Source: Piscirickettsiaceae bacterium
Lineage (GTDB): Bacteria; Pseudomonadota; Gammaproteobacteria; Thiomicrospirales; Thiomicrospiraceae
Assembly: GCA_027019045.1 (NCBI GenBank)
Contig: JALUXI010000192.1
Location: 1-10,761, forward strand
Direction of reading: 5' to 3'
DNA: 10,761 nucleotides
Part shown: piece by piece, positions 1-7,596 of the stretch
How positions within the stretch are numbered: the stretch's first letter is position 1
How the letters are laid out: every line of letters starts with the position of its first letter
Position numbers and translations under genes: made by a program
The notes under the pieces: generated by a model
The model's input: the letters and a program-made list of their open reading frames with translations, nothing else
The model's database searches: none
Told to the model about the DNA's origin: nothing

Positions 1-393
1 ATGGATGGACAGATCAGTGTGAAAAGTAAAGAAAACAAAGGCAGCACCTTTACCCTTACGATCAAGCTTCCTCAAACTGACAAAACCAATGAAATGGCAC
101 CTGAACATTTCAAATTGATAGATACCGTCAAAGAGATCCCCTCTCCTCCTCAAACACCTACAAAACCACCCCTCTCCCAAGAGAAAAAATGTAAACTAAT
201 AAATCAATTGCGCGATTATATTCAGTCTCATCAGGCAAAAGATGCCAAGAATACTGTAAAAGAAATACTCACTCACCAACTTGAAGAAAATACACGCCAT
301 TTTTATACTTCTATGCTTAAAATTCTTCAGCAAAGACAGTATAAATTGGCTTTGGAGATGATAGATGACGAAACCAACCATTCTCGCCGTTGA
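1..393 (+). CDS. Sensor histidine kinase, C-terminal fragment (5' end outside window)
   Basis: This is the 3' end of a gene that begins before the window; the ATG at position 1 is very likely an internal methionine. The first 25 or so residues (MDGQISVKSKENKGSTFTLT) match the end of a HATPase_c domain: the 'M-x-G-x-I-x-V-x-S' strand followed by the G2 box G-S-T-F. A Pro-rich linker (about residues 47-59) follows, then a roughly 70-residue charged helical tail ending in 'YKLALEMID'. Similar tails occur at the C-termini of hybrid kinases, but I cannot name a family. No receiver domain follows the kinase in this polypeptide. The gene overlaps the next one by 29 nt in a different frame, which implies co-transcription and probably translational coupling. 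The protein presumably phosphorylates the receiver of that downstream diguanylate cyclase. The sensory domain and phospho-accepting His lie outside the window, so the stimulus is unknown. Confidence 0.85.
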   Translation: MDGQISVKSKENKGSTFTLTIKLPQTDKTNEMAPEHFKLIDTVKEIPSPPQTPTKPPLSQEKKCKLINQLRDYIQSHQAKDAKNTVKEILTHQLEENTRHFYTSMLKILQQRQYKLALEMIDDETNHSRR

Positions 394-1264
394 CGACACG
401 ATAGAAAACCTAGATGTTTTAGAAACACTCCTTGAAGAATACAGATTTTTAGACGCAACCAATGGGCCTGATGCCATCGAACTGGCTAAAACCCAACCTA
501 TCGATCTAATTTTATTAGACATCATGATGCCCAAAATGAATGGATTTGAAGTGGCAAAAATCCTAAAATCTGATGAAAAAACTCAGGAAATTCCTATTAT
601 TTTTCTTACTGCCCGTAACGATGAAAAGGCGATTGAAAAGGCCTATACACTCGGTGCGGCAGACTATATTAGCAAACCATTTCTGCCTAAAGAGTTACTT
701 GCACGGGTTAAAAAGGAGCTGCGTATTCATGCACTGATTCAAAAGCTGGAAAACCTCGCTTCACGAGATGAACTGACCCAACTCTATAATCGTCGTTTCT
801 TTTACGAGAGTGCCAATAAGATGATTGAATATGCCAAAAGACACAATCATCCTCTTAGTATCATTATGCTTGATATTGATCACTTCAAATTAGTCAACGA
901 TACCTTTGGTCATGCGAATGGAGATTTAGTTTTAAAATCCTTATCTCAAACAATGGAAGCCACACAAAGAAAAAGTGATACTATCGTGCGCCTAGGAGGT
1001 GAAGAGTTTGCTATCCTTCTCCCCGATACAAATGAAGAACAAGCCATTCAAATAGCAGAAAAACTCCGACATAAAATTGAACAAACCCCAGTTAATCTCA
1101 CCACTGATAACGAAATCAACTATACCATTAGCTTAGGCGTTTCTCAGATCAATACCTTAACAGACAAAAACATTGATGATAGCCTACAAAGAGCGGACGA
1201 GGCACTTTATCGCGCCAAAGAGAAGGGAAGAAACAATGTACAAAGCACTCACTTTAAAAGCTAG
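365..1264 (+). CDS. Response regulator with receiver and GGDEF domains (diguanylate cyclase)
   Basis: A 299-residue PleD/WspR-type protein that should make cyclic di-GMP from two GTP when phosphorylated. The N-terminal receiver domain (about 4-120) has the acidic pair D10-D11, phosphoacceptor D52 in 'LILLDIMMP', T82 and K104 (KPF). A short linker helix leads to the GGDEF domain (about 130-295). Its active-site motif is intact as G211-G-E-E-F215. The product-inhibition I-site is also intact: R202-x-x-D205 lies five residues before the motif, so feedback inhibition by c-di-GMP is expected. The metal and base contacts 'MLDIDHFKLVND' and the late 'YRAKEKGRN' are typical of active cyclases. The start at 365 is supported by GGAG at 354-357, seven bases upstream. 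The gene overlaps the kinase gene, its likely partner. There is no membrane segment, so it acts in the cytoplasm. Its TAG stop borrows its last base from the palindrome that follows. Confidence 0.93.
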   Translation: MTKPTILAVDDTIENLDVLETLLEEYRFLDATNGPDAIELAKTQPIDLILLDIMMPKMNGFEVAKILKSDEKTQEIPIIFLTARNDEKAIEKAYTLGAADYISKPFLPKELLARVKKELRIHALIQKLENLASRDELTQLYNRRFFYESANKMIEYAKRHNHPLSIIMLDIDHFKLVNDTFGHANGDLVLKSLSQTMEATQRKSDTIVRLGGEEFAILLPDTNEEQAIQIAEKLRHKIEQTPVNLTTDNEINYTISLGVSQINTLTDKNIDDSLQRADEALYRAKEKGRNNVQSTHFKS

Positions 1265-1377
1265 TAACTGCTCAGATTACCTCTAAAATTTATCAATTCA
1301 AGGCAAAAATGTTCGTTCCGTAAATGACCATTTTCCAACGCAGAAGTGGTAGATTTCAGGGGGAGCTGAATGGTTAC
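1264..1377. repeat. 114-bp palindromic MITE-like element at the convergent junction
   Basis: The ends are inverted repeats: GTAACTGCTCAG at 1264-1275 and CTGAATGGTTAC at 1366-1377 match 9 of 12 when one is reverse complemented. The similarity continues inward for about 36 bases with one gap. The centre forms a 12-bp hairpin with one mismatch and one G-T pair: AAAATGTTCGTT (1306-1317), 5-nt loop, AATGACCATTTT (1323-1334). The whole stretch is therefore one imperfect palindrome centred near 1320. The 8 bp before it (AAAAGCTA, 1256-1263) and after it (AAAAGGTA, 1378-1385) differ at one base, like a target-site duplication. Bases from the element complete the TAG stop of the upstream gene and provide the whole TAA stop of the methyltransferase. 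It has no coding capacity. As RNA it would form a long hairpin on either strand and may help end both transcripts. Its family was not identified. Confidence 0.65.
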
Positions 1378-2015
1378 AAAAGGTAAAGTGTAAAATCTTG
1401 TGGCAAATAATCCTCTCTGAGCCGAACCTCTTTTGCAAAACCTTCACAAAATGACTTCATTTCCACAGGGTCAAACGCTTGCAAATTATCTGCTTTAGCC
1501 ATGCGTTCATCTCTGGCATCTAAGAGATTCAAGGTCACCCCAAATTTAGCCACTCGATAAGCCTCTTGAATCGTCGCTTTGGCATAAGCTTCACTGTTCT
1601 CAAAGGGTTCGTTTAATGAACCTGATAGCATCACCAAATCAAACTGCCCTGTTTCAAAAGCAAAATCCGCTAACTCACCTTGTTGAACCTGAATACCAGG
1701 GTATTGAAAGCCCGCACTCTCAACCATAGCGGGGGCCACATCAATGCCAAAATATTCAAACGCTGGCCATGTACCTTTTTTGGTTTGTTGCTGTAAAAAA
1801 GGATACAGATCCCCAAAGCCACAACCCACATCAAGAATAGAGAGCTTTTCAGGCAAGTGGTTCAGCTGATGAATAATCTCTGATAACACCTCAAAGCGCA
1901 CCTGCTGCACTTCCCTATTCTGCCAAAACAAGGCTTTAGGCTGATAGCCAAAATGCTCAATCGCCACTTGATGCCGTATTTGGATTCTTTTTCGCTCCTT
2001 TTCAGGTAACTTCAT
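1374..2015 (-). CDS. Class I SAM-dependent methyltransferase
   Basis: A 213-residue methyltransferase of unknown substrate. The Rossmann-fold SAM site is clear: motif I 'LDVGCGFGD' at residues 61-69, the acidic residue after strand 2 in 'YFGIDVAPAMVESA' (D92), and a motif II-like strand 'FDLVMLSGSLN' at 125-135. I chose ATG at 2015, two bases after the upstream TGA stop. A TTG at 2048 in the same frame would add 11 residues and overlap the upstream gene by 31 nt, but is less likely. The 2-nt spacing implies an operon and coupled translation with the ferritin-like gene upstream. The C-terminus ends in 'DFTLYLL' and its stop codon lies inside the 114-bp palindrome; without that insertion it would end one Lys later. 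There is no signal peptide or membrane segment, so it is cytoplasmic. The substrate could be a small molecule, RNA or protein. Confidence 0.85.
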   Translation of the reverse strand: MKLPEKERKRIQIRHQVAIEHFGYQPKALFWQNREVQQVRFEVLSEIIHQLNHLPEKLSILDVGCGFGDLYPFLQQQTKKGTWPAFEYFGIDVAPAMVESAGFQYPGIQVQQGELADFAFETGQFDLVMLSGSLNEPFENSEAYAKATIQEAYRVAKFGVTLNLLDARDERMAKADNLQAFDPVEMKSFCEGFAKEVRLREDYLPQDFTLYLL

Positions 2016-2017
2016 CC

Positions 2018-2827
2018 TCAACGCCCCGCTTCCATCTGTTTTAACCAATCGAGTTCCGCTTCACTAAAACCTGCCTTTCGCCGTGCTTCATAATTAAAAG
2101 GCCCTCTCAGTTGTCCATGAAAATAGTCATTTAAGAGCTGCTGAAACAGGACAAAAGGATTTTCTCCTCGCTGCTCACACAGATAGCGAAACCAACGAGT
2201 CCCCACCTCCACATGACCTATTTCATCATGCAGTAACACCTTTAAAATCTCTACCCCTCGTTTATCCCCCACGGCTCGTAACTTCTGAATCATATCGGGC
2301 GTAACATCCAAGCCTCTTGCTTCTAGCGTTCGTGGCACCAAGGCCATTCTTACCAGCACATCATGATCCGTTTCATAGGTACTCTGCCAGAGTCCATTAT
2401 GGGCTGGAAAGTCACCGTAGGCATACCCCAACTCAGCTAAATGCTCCCGCACCATTTGAAAATGGTAAGCCTCTTCTGTCGCTACTCTGAGCCAATCGAC
2501 ATAATATAGAATCGGCATCTGCTGAAAACGATAGAGGGCATCCAAGGCTAAATTGATGGCATTAAACTCAATATGGGTAATCGCATGCATCAAAGCTGCC
2601 AACCCCTCTTTGGAGCCCAATTTGCGTTTAGGCAAATCCTTTGGCGGCACCAGTTTGGGCAAGGATGGACGACCTGGATCGGGAATCCGTACTGTCTCAA
2701 TCGGGGTCATCGCATAGCGGTCTTGGGAGAAAGATTGGGAGAGCAGATCCAGCTGATGAATCTTCCCATCCACATCATCATTCATTAAACAGTCATACAC
2801 CGCTGCAAAAAAATTAGGCATGGTCAT
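2018..2827 (-). CDS. DUF455 family ferritin-like protein (putative diiron enzyme)
   Basis: A 269-residue protein that I recognise as DUF455 (ferritin-like superfamily). It carries the full set of four-helix-bundle iron ligands in the usual order: E87 (HIEFNA), E119-x-x-H122 (EEAYH), E169 (RTLEARGLD) and E202-x-x-H205 (DEIGHV). A carboxylate-bridged diiron centre is therefore expected. The 'LEARGLD' and 'HDEIGHVEVGTRW' stretches are hallmarks of the family. The reaction is not established for the family; an oxygen-dependent oxidase or hydroxylase role is inference from the fold, related to MiaE-type enzymes. The start at 2827 (MTMPNFF) is plausible, with GGA about six bases upstream; Met3 is an alternative. 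The gene heads a two-gene operon with the methyltransferase. It lies just downstream of the terminator of the small secreted protein gene, so its own promoter must sit in or around that hairpin, or it depends on readthrough. I see no convincing promoter. Confidence 0.85.
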   Translation of the reverse strand: MTMPNFFAAVYDCLMNDDVDGKIHQLDLLSQSFSQDRYAMTPIETVRIPDPGRPSLPKLVPPKDLPKRKLGSKEGLAALMHAITHIEFNAINLALDALYRFQQMPILYYVDWLRVATEEAYHFQMVREHLAELGYAYGDFPAHNGLWQSTYETDHDVLVRMALVPRTLEARGLDVTPDMIQKLRAVGDKRGVEILKVLLHDEIGHVEVGTRWFRYLCEQRGENPFVLFQQLLNDYFHGQLRGPFNYEARRKAGFSEAELDWLKQMEAGR

Positions 2828-2850
2828 TTTTATCCAAGTTCAGAGAGTTG

Positions 2851-2878
2851 AAAACAAAAAAGCCAGCAAACGCTGGCT
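2851..2878 (-). terminator. Rho-independent terminator of the small secreted protein gene
   Basis: AGCCAGC (2861-2867) and GCTGGCT (2872-2878) form a perfect 7-bp stem with a 4-nt loop. On the minus strand the hairpin is followed directly by TTTTTTG then TTTTC (2860-2850). The orientation fits the end of the gene at 2909-3268, whose stop codon lies about 30 nt upstream. It also separates that gene from the DUF455 operon. Confidence 0.85.
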
Positions 2879-2908
2879 TCTTAGAAATAATCAGTTGTGA
2901 ATTATCTC

Positions 2909-3268
2909 TTAGTGCTTACCATAGTAAGCTGCTTGTAGGTATGGTACACCTTTAAACTGTTTTGCATCGATAGCAGAGAACAATTTGGCCCACTTAGCAC
3001 GATCATCTTTGCTCATAACATAAGAAGGATTTAAGGCTTTACCTTTAAGCTTATCCGCATATTTCGCTTCAATTTTGCTTAACTCACCATAGCACTGTTC
3101 AACTGTGGTTTTTTGCTTAAGTGCTTGTGCAGCATCTTTACCTTTTGCTTTAGTAGTAGAGATGATGTTGTTTGCATCCGCAATACAATCATCATATACA
3201 GAAGCTTGTACATTCATAGAAGCGGCAGCAATGGCTGCAACAAATAGGGCTTTAATAGAGTGTTTCAT
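2909..3268 (-). CDS. Small secreted protein of unknown function
   Basis: A 119-residue protein that I do not recognise. The N-terminus is a classic Sec signal peptide: charged 'MKHSIK', hydrophobic 'ALFVAAIAAASM', and a probable signal peptidase I site after VQA (residue 22). The mature protein is about 97 residues, Lys/Ala-rich and mostly helical. It has exactly two cysteines (C28 and C59), which could form a periplasmic disulfide, and an aromatic C-terminus 'VPYLQAAYYGKH'. The start is firm: GGAGAG lies six bases upstream of the ATG. The gene stands alone, with its own promoter candidate upstream and a strong terminator downstream, so it is probably a monocistronic, well expressed periplasmic protein. 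The Cys-x30-Cys spacing lacks CxxCH, so it is not a c-type cytochrome. No function can be assigned. Confidence 0.8.
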   Translation of the reverse strand: MKHSIKALFVAAIAAASMNVQASVYDDCIADANNIISTTKAKGKDAAQALKQKTTVEQCYGELSKIEAKYADKLKGKALNPSYVMSKDDRAKWAKLFSAIDAKQFKGVPYLQAAYYGKH

Positions 3269-3318
3269 TCAATCTCTCCAAAATTTGGAACTTGGGGGTT
3301 AATGTTTTTAACAGTGCT

Positions 3319-3347
3319 ATTCTGCCGTTTTTGCCTACACTTTGCAA
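3319..3347 (-). promoter_or_regulatory. Candidate sigma70 promoter of the small secreted protein gene
   Basis: On the minus strand TTGCAA (3347-3342) and CAGAAT (3324-3319) are 17 bases apart; each box matches the consensus at 4 of 6. Transcription would start near 3312, giving a leader of about 44 nt before the ATG. The boxes are only moderate, so the call rests on spacing and on the isolated gene needing a promoter. Confidence 0.4.
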
Positions 3348-3381
3348 GCAAAAATCAGCGTTTAGCCATTAGAAAATAATT

Positions 3382-3400
3382 AAATACTTATAAGTTATTT
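3382..3400. repeat. AT-rich palindrome after the carAB-greA-DUF4149 operon
   Basis: A near-palindrome centred on ACTTATAAGT lies two bases after the last stop codon of the operon. It is followed on both strands by A/T-rich sequence. It has no GC pairs in the outer stem, so it would be a weak terminator at best; an operator is equally possible. I see no other terminator for this operon in 3348-3400. Confidence 0.3.
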
Positions 3401-3865
3401 TTATGTTTTAACCTCATAACGGGCGAGCATCCACCAGACCTTTAACACCAATAAGCAAATCACCACAAATAAGATTTGGGACAGCCCGTGCAATTGGGCA
3501 AAATCACGCCAGAGTGGAGACGCTTTGGAAAGTACCTCTCCATATTGAGTGAAAGACTGCTGCTTAATGGCTTGCATTTTGGGCGAAATAATCAACAGTT
3601 GAACGATTTCTATCAGCAAAATCATTAAGAAATGCAAATGAAACCGCCATTTTAACATTGCCGTCTGACAAGTCGAAATATAACGCCATAGCAGTCCCCA
3701 ACTGATCAAAACAGTAAAAGCCATCACACTATGAGCAATGGTCAAATAAACGCCTGCAATTTCTCCCGCTGTCGCTGGTGGTAAAAACTTGAATAGAATG
3801 GGGACGGCAATATAGCCAAGCGTGACATAAATCGCCAGTCCAATCAGCAACAGCAGGCGAGCCAT
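3401..3865 (-). CDS. DUF4149 family inner-membrane protein
   Basis: A 154-residue integral membrane protein with four hydrophobic helices, at about residues 3-23, 39-62, 75-95 and 128-149. The features fit DUF4149 (TMEM205-like): a first helix leading to 'VPILFKFLPPATAGEIAGVYL', a second with a conserved His (AHSVMAF), and 'FAQLHGLSQ' before the last helix. The biochemical role of the family is not known. Its ATG follows the greA TAA with no gap (TAAATG on the minus strand), so translation is almost certainly coupled to greA. I have seen DUF4149 genes next to greA and carB in other gammaproteobacteria, which supports the call but gives no mechanism. No lipobox or catalytic motif is seen. Confidence 0.8.
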   Translation of the reverse strand: MARLLLLIGLAIYVTLGYIAVPILFKFLPPATAGEIAGVYLTIAHSVMAFTVLISWGLLWRYISTCQTAMLKWRFHLHFLMILLIEIVQLLIISPKMQAIKQQSFTQYGEVLSKASPLWRDFAQLHGLSQILFVVICLLVLKVWWMLARYEVKT

Positions 3866-4342
3866 TTAAATATACTGCACTTCAACAATCTCGTAGGCGA
3901 TCTTTCCACCTGGCGCGTCAACAATTGCTTCATCACCCTCTTCTTTGCCAATCAAAGCACGGGCAATCGGAGAGCCAACTGAGATTTTATTCTGCTCAAT
4001 ATCTGCCTCTTCATGCCCAACGATTTTATAGGTCACCTCTTCATCGGTATCTAGGTTCACCAAAGTTACCGTTGTCCCAAAGACCACTTTACCTGTCTGA
4101 GGTAATTTGGTCACATCAATCACTTGAGCATTCGATAATAAGCCTTCAATCTGCGCAATACGGGCTTCAATTAAACCTTGCTGCTCTCGAGCGGCATGAT
4201 ACTCCGCATTTTCTTTTAGATCACCATGTTCCCTTGCTTCTGCAATCGCTTTACTGATTGCTGGGCGTTCCACTTTTTTCAGGTGCTGAAGCTCTTCATT
4301 CAGCTTATCCGCACCCTCTTTTGTCATTGGAAACTGTTGCAT
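3866..4342 (-). CDS. greA: Transcription elongation factor GreA
   Basis: A 158-residue GreA, the same length as the E. coli protein. GreA inserts its coiled coil into the RNA polymerase secondary channel and stimulates cleavage of backtracked RNA. The coiled coil covers about residues 8-76, and its tip has the essential acidic pair D41 and E44 in '[17 protein letters not shown]'. The C-terminal FKBP-like domain (about 80-158) has the signature '[19 protein letters not shown]'. The start (MQQFPMT) is set by AGAGGA, six bases upstream of the ATG and overlapping the end of carB. The 12-nt gap to carB and zero gap to the next gene place it inside the car operon, a common arrangement in gammaproteobacteria. 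Nothing is unusual about the protein. Confidence 0.98.
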   Translation of the reverse strand: MQQFPMTKEGADKLNEELQHLKKVERPAISKAIAEAREHGDLKENAEYHAAREQQGLIEARIAQIEGLLSNAQVIDVTKLPQTGKVVFGTTVTLVNLDTDEEVTYKIVGHEEADIEQNKISVGSPIARALIGKEEGDEAIVDAPGGKIAYEIVEVQYI

Positions 4343-4354
4343 TCGTTATTCCTC

Positions 4355-7300
4355 TTATTGTTGTAGGTCTTGCAAACGATTCACGGTGTAATCATCCAAA
4401 TAATCCATGGCGGCCACCAAAGCGAATGCTCCCGCCATGGTCGTGGTATAGCAAACCTTATGCATCAACGCTTCACGACGAATACTGGATGAATCTTTAA
4501 TACTCACTGACCCATCTGAAGTATTCACAATCAAATCAATCTCTTCATTCACAATCATATCGACAATATTAGGTCGCCCTTCCGTCACCTTATTCACGGG
4601 TTCTACTTCAATACCTGCTTCCGCAATTGATTTAGCGGTACCACGAGTAGCGACCACTTTGAAGCCTTTATCAATCAACTGTTTTGCCAGTTCAACCGCC
4701 TTTTGACGATCCGCTTGTCGTACACTGATAAAGGCTGTTCCGCTACGAGGAATCTCAGTGCCAGCGGCTAACTGCGCCTTAGCATAAGCTTGAGCAAAGG
4801 TATCCCCCACACCCATCACTTCTCCAGTGGATTTCATCTCTGGTCCTAAAATTGGATCCACACCCAAGAACTTAATGAAAGGGAAAACCGCTTCTTTCAC
4901 CGCAAAATAATCGGGTTTCACCTCTTCGGTAAAGCCTTGTTCTTCCAAGCGTTGACCCACCATACAGCGAGCAGCAATCTTTGCCAAAGGATGCCCCATC
5001 GCTTTAGAGACAAAAGGCACTGTTCTAGAGGCACGAGGGTTCACCTCCAGCACATAAATATCATCCCCTTTCACCGCAAACTGGGTATTCATCAGACCCA
5101 CGACATCCAATGCCTTTGCCATTTTGGTGACCTGATCTCGAATCTCATCTTGAATATGAGCTGGAATGCTATAAGGCGGCAAAGAACAGGCCGAGTCTCC
5201 AGAGTGGATACCCGCTTGCTCAATATGTTCCATCACGCCACCGATGACCACTTTCTCGCCATCACACACGGCATCCACATCCAGCTCAATCGCATCGTCC
5301 AAGAAGCGATCCAGCAAAACGGGAGAATCATTAGAGACCTTTACTGCTTCCGTCATATAACGAGACAAGTCTTCATCGTTATAGACGATTTCCATGGCTC
5401 GTCCACCCAATACATAAGAAGGACGCACGACCAATGGATAGCCAATTTCATTAGCCAAGGCAATCGCCTGTTCTTCAGAACGAGCGGTGCGGTTAGGCGG
5501 CTGCCGCAAGCCTAAGCTTTCCAACAGTTGCTGGAAGCGTTCACGGTCTTCCGCCAAATCTATCGATTCAGGTGTCGTCCCTATAATCGGCACACCTGCG
5601 GCTTCTAAATCTTCTGCCAACTTTAAAGGGGTTTGCCCGCCGTATTGAACAATCACGCCCTTTGGCTGTTCAACATCGACAATCTCTAACACATCTTCCA
5701 GTGTCAGCGGCTCAAAATAGAGACGATCTGAAGTGTCGTAATCGGTCGAAACGGTTTCAGGGTTACAGTTCACCATAATGGTTTCATACCCATCTTCACG
5801 CATTGACATGGCCGCATGTACACAGCAGTAGTCGAACTCAATCCCTTGACCGATACGGTTAGGACCGCCCCCTAATACCATGATTTTGTCACGATCAGTT
5901 GGATTGGCTTCACACTCTTCATCATAGGTAGAGTACATGTAAGCTGTCGAAGTTTCAAACTCTGCCGCACAGGTATCGACCCGCTTATAAACAGGACGCA
6001 CACCCAGCGTATGACGGAACTTACGAATAAAGGCACTGTCCGTATGCAGTAGTTTCGCCAAACGGCGATCAGAGAAGCCTTTGCGTTTCAGCTGTCGTAA
6101 TAGGTCTTCATCTAAAGCTTCTAAGCCTCGTTGCTTAAGGTCATCTTCCATCGCCACCAGCTCTTCAATCTGAGCCAAGAACCAAGGATCGATTTTACAG
6201 ACTTCATGAATCTCTTCTAAATCCCACCCTGCACGGAAAGCATCGGCCACATACCATAGGCGTTCGGAACCAGGATCACGCAGTTCACGACGCAAAGTAT
6301 CCTTAATCTCTTTATCGTCCATATTGGCCAGATCCATCACTTCATCCAGCCCATCCTTGCCTGTCTCTAAGCCTCGTAACGCTTTTTGTAAGGACTCTTG
6401 GAAATTGCGCCCCATTGCCATCACTTCACCCACAGACTTCATCTGGGTCGAGAGACGGTCTTGTGCTTGAGGGAACTTCTCGAAAGTAAAGCGAGGCACT
6501 TTAGTGACCACATAATCAATAGTCGGCTCAAAAGAGGCAGGCGTTGCACCGTTGGTGATGTCATTGGACAACTCATCCAGCGTATAGCCTACTGCCAATT
6601 TTGCTGCCACTTTTGCAATCGGGAAACCTGTTGCTTTGGAAGCCAAGGCTGAAGAGCGAGAAACACGGGGGTTCATTTCAATAATAATCATTCGCCCTGT
6701 TTCAGGGTTGATAGAGAACTGAACATTTGAACCGCCCGTTTCCACCCCAATTTCACGCAAAACTGCCAAAGAGGCATCACGCATGATTTGATACTCTTTA
6801 TCCGTAAGGGTTTGAGCAGGCGCAACAGTGATCGAATCTCCAGTATGCACCCCCATCGGATCTAGGTTTTCAATCGAGCAGACGATAATGGCGTTGTCAT
6901 TTTTATCACGCACCACCTCCATCTCATACTCTTTCCAACCTAAGATGGACTCTTCAATCAGTAATTCACTGGTAGGAGACAGATCCAAACCGAACTTACA
7001 GATCTGCTCAAACTCTTCTTTGTTATAAGCGATTCCGCCGCCCGAGCCGCCAAGGGTGAAAGAAGGACGAATGACCGTTGGGAAGCCCACCTCTTTTTGA
7101 ATCTCCCACGCCTCTTCCATATTGTGTGCCACTGCAGATTTAGGCATATCTAGGCCGATTCGTGTCATGGCATGGCGGAAACGGTCACGGTTTTCTGCTT
7201 TATCAATCGCATCGGCATTGGCACCAATCAGTTCAACATTAAACTCATCCAGCACTCCCTGTTCATATAAATCCAATGCACAATTTAATGCTGTTTGCCC

Positions 7301-7573
7301 TCCCATGGTAGGCAAGATGGCATCAGGTCGTTCTTTAGCAATAATCTCTCTGACTGTCTTCCACTCTATCGGCTCAATATAGGTCGCATCTGCTAAATCG
7401 GGATCGGTCATAATGGTTGCGGGGTTAGAGTTCACCAAAATAATGCGGTAGCCCTCTTCTTTCAACGCCTTACACGCTTGCACCCCAGAGTAGTCAAATT
7501 CACACGCCTGCCCAATAATAATCGGGCCTGCACCAATGATAAGGATACTTTCTAAATCTGTTCTTTTTGGCAT
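4355..7573 (-). CDS. carB: Carbamoyl-phosphate synthase large subunit
   Basis: A full-length 1072-residue CarB (E. coli: 1073). It uses two ATP, bicarbonate and ammonia to make carbamoyl phosphate for arginine and UMP synthesis. The two homologous halves are clear. The carboxyphosphate half starts with '[19 protein letters not shown]' (12-30) and has ATP-grasp Mg ligands in '[13 protein letters not shown]' (E299, N301). An oligomerisation segment covers about 402-550. The carbamoyl-phosphate half has '[16 protein letters not shown]' (567-582) and 'LEVNPRASR' (E843, N845). The C-terminal MGS-like allosteric domain (about 940-1072) keeps the 'VATRGTA', 'NKVTEGRP' and 'VNTSDG' segments that bind UMP/IMP in E. 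coli, so pyrimidine feedback is expected. AGGAAGAG upstream fixes the start. It follows carA by 23 nt. No frameshift or missing key residue is seen. Confidence 0.99.
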   Translation of the reverse strand: MPKRTDLESILIIGAGPIIIGQACEFDYSGVQACKALKEEGYRIILVNSNPATIMTDPDLADATYIEPIEWKTVREIIAKERPDAILPTMGGQTALNCALDLYEQGVLDEFNVELIGANADAIDKAENRDRFRHAMTRIGLDMPKSAVAHNMEEAWEIQKEVGFPTVIRPSFTLGGSGGGIAYNKEEFEQICKFGLDLSPTSELLIEESILGWKEYEMEVVRDKNDNAIIVCSIENLDPMGVHTGDSITVAPAQTLTDKEYQIMRDASLAVLREIGVETGGSNVQFSINPETGRMIIIEMNPRVSRSSALASKATGFPIAKVAAKLAVGYTLDELSNDITNGATPASFEPTIDYVVTKVPRFTFEKFPQAQDRLSTQMKSVGEVMAMGRNFQESLQKALRGLETGKDGLDEVMDLANMDDKEIKDTLRRELRDPGSERLWYVADAFRAGWDLEEIHEVCKIDPWFLAQIEELVAMEDDLKQRGLEALDEDLLRQLKRKGFSDRRLAKLLHTDSAFIRKFRHTLGVRPVYKRVDTCAAEFETSTAYMYSTYDEECEANPTDRDKIMVLGGGPNRIGQGIEFDYCCVHAAMSMREDGYETIMVNCNPETVSTDYDTSDRLYFEPLTLEDVLEIVDVEQPKGVIVQYGGQTPLKLAEDLEAAGVPIIGTTPESIDLAEDRERFQQLLESLGLRQPPNRTARSEEQAIALANEIGYPLVVRPSYVLGGRAMEIVYNDEDLSRYMTEAVKVSNDSPVLLDRFLDDAIELDVDAVCDGEKVVIGGVMEHIEQAGIHSGDSACSLPPYSIPAHIQDEIRDQVTKMAKALDVVGLMNTQFAVKGDDIYVLEVNPRASRTVPFVSKAMGHPLAKIAARCMVGQRLEEQGFTEEVKPDYFAVKEAVFPFIKFLGVDPILGPEMKSTGEVMGVGDTFAQAYAKAQLAAGTEIPRSGTAFISVRQADRQKAVELAKQLIDKGFKVVATRGTAKSIAEAGIEVEPVNKVTEGRPNIVDMIVNEEIDLIVNTSDGSVSIKDSSSIRREALMHKVCYTTTMAGAFALVAAMDYLDDYTVNRLQDLQQ

Positions 7574-7596
7574 TTTCTTCTCTTCCTGAGCTGAGG

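Noticed and set aside
2016..2048. TTG at 2048 as start of the methyltransferase
   Set aside because: It would overlap the upstream gene by 31 nt, adds non-conserved residues, and has no good ribosome site. The ATG at 2015, two bases after the upstream stop, is a simpler start.
3925..4257. Open frame on the plus strand opposite greA, and a neighbouring one at 4258-4500
   Set aside because: Both lie antisense to greA and carB, which are certain, and have no ribosome site or recognisable product.
4937..5515. A 192-codon open frame on the plus strand inside carB
   Set aside because: It is a complementary-strand shadow of a highly conserved carB region. The product is rich in His, Arg and Cys with no family resemblance, and carB is intact across it.
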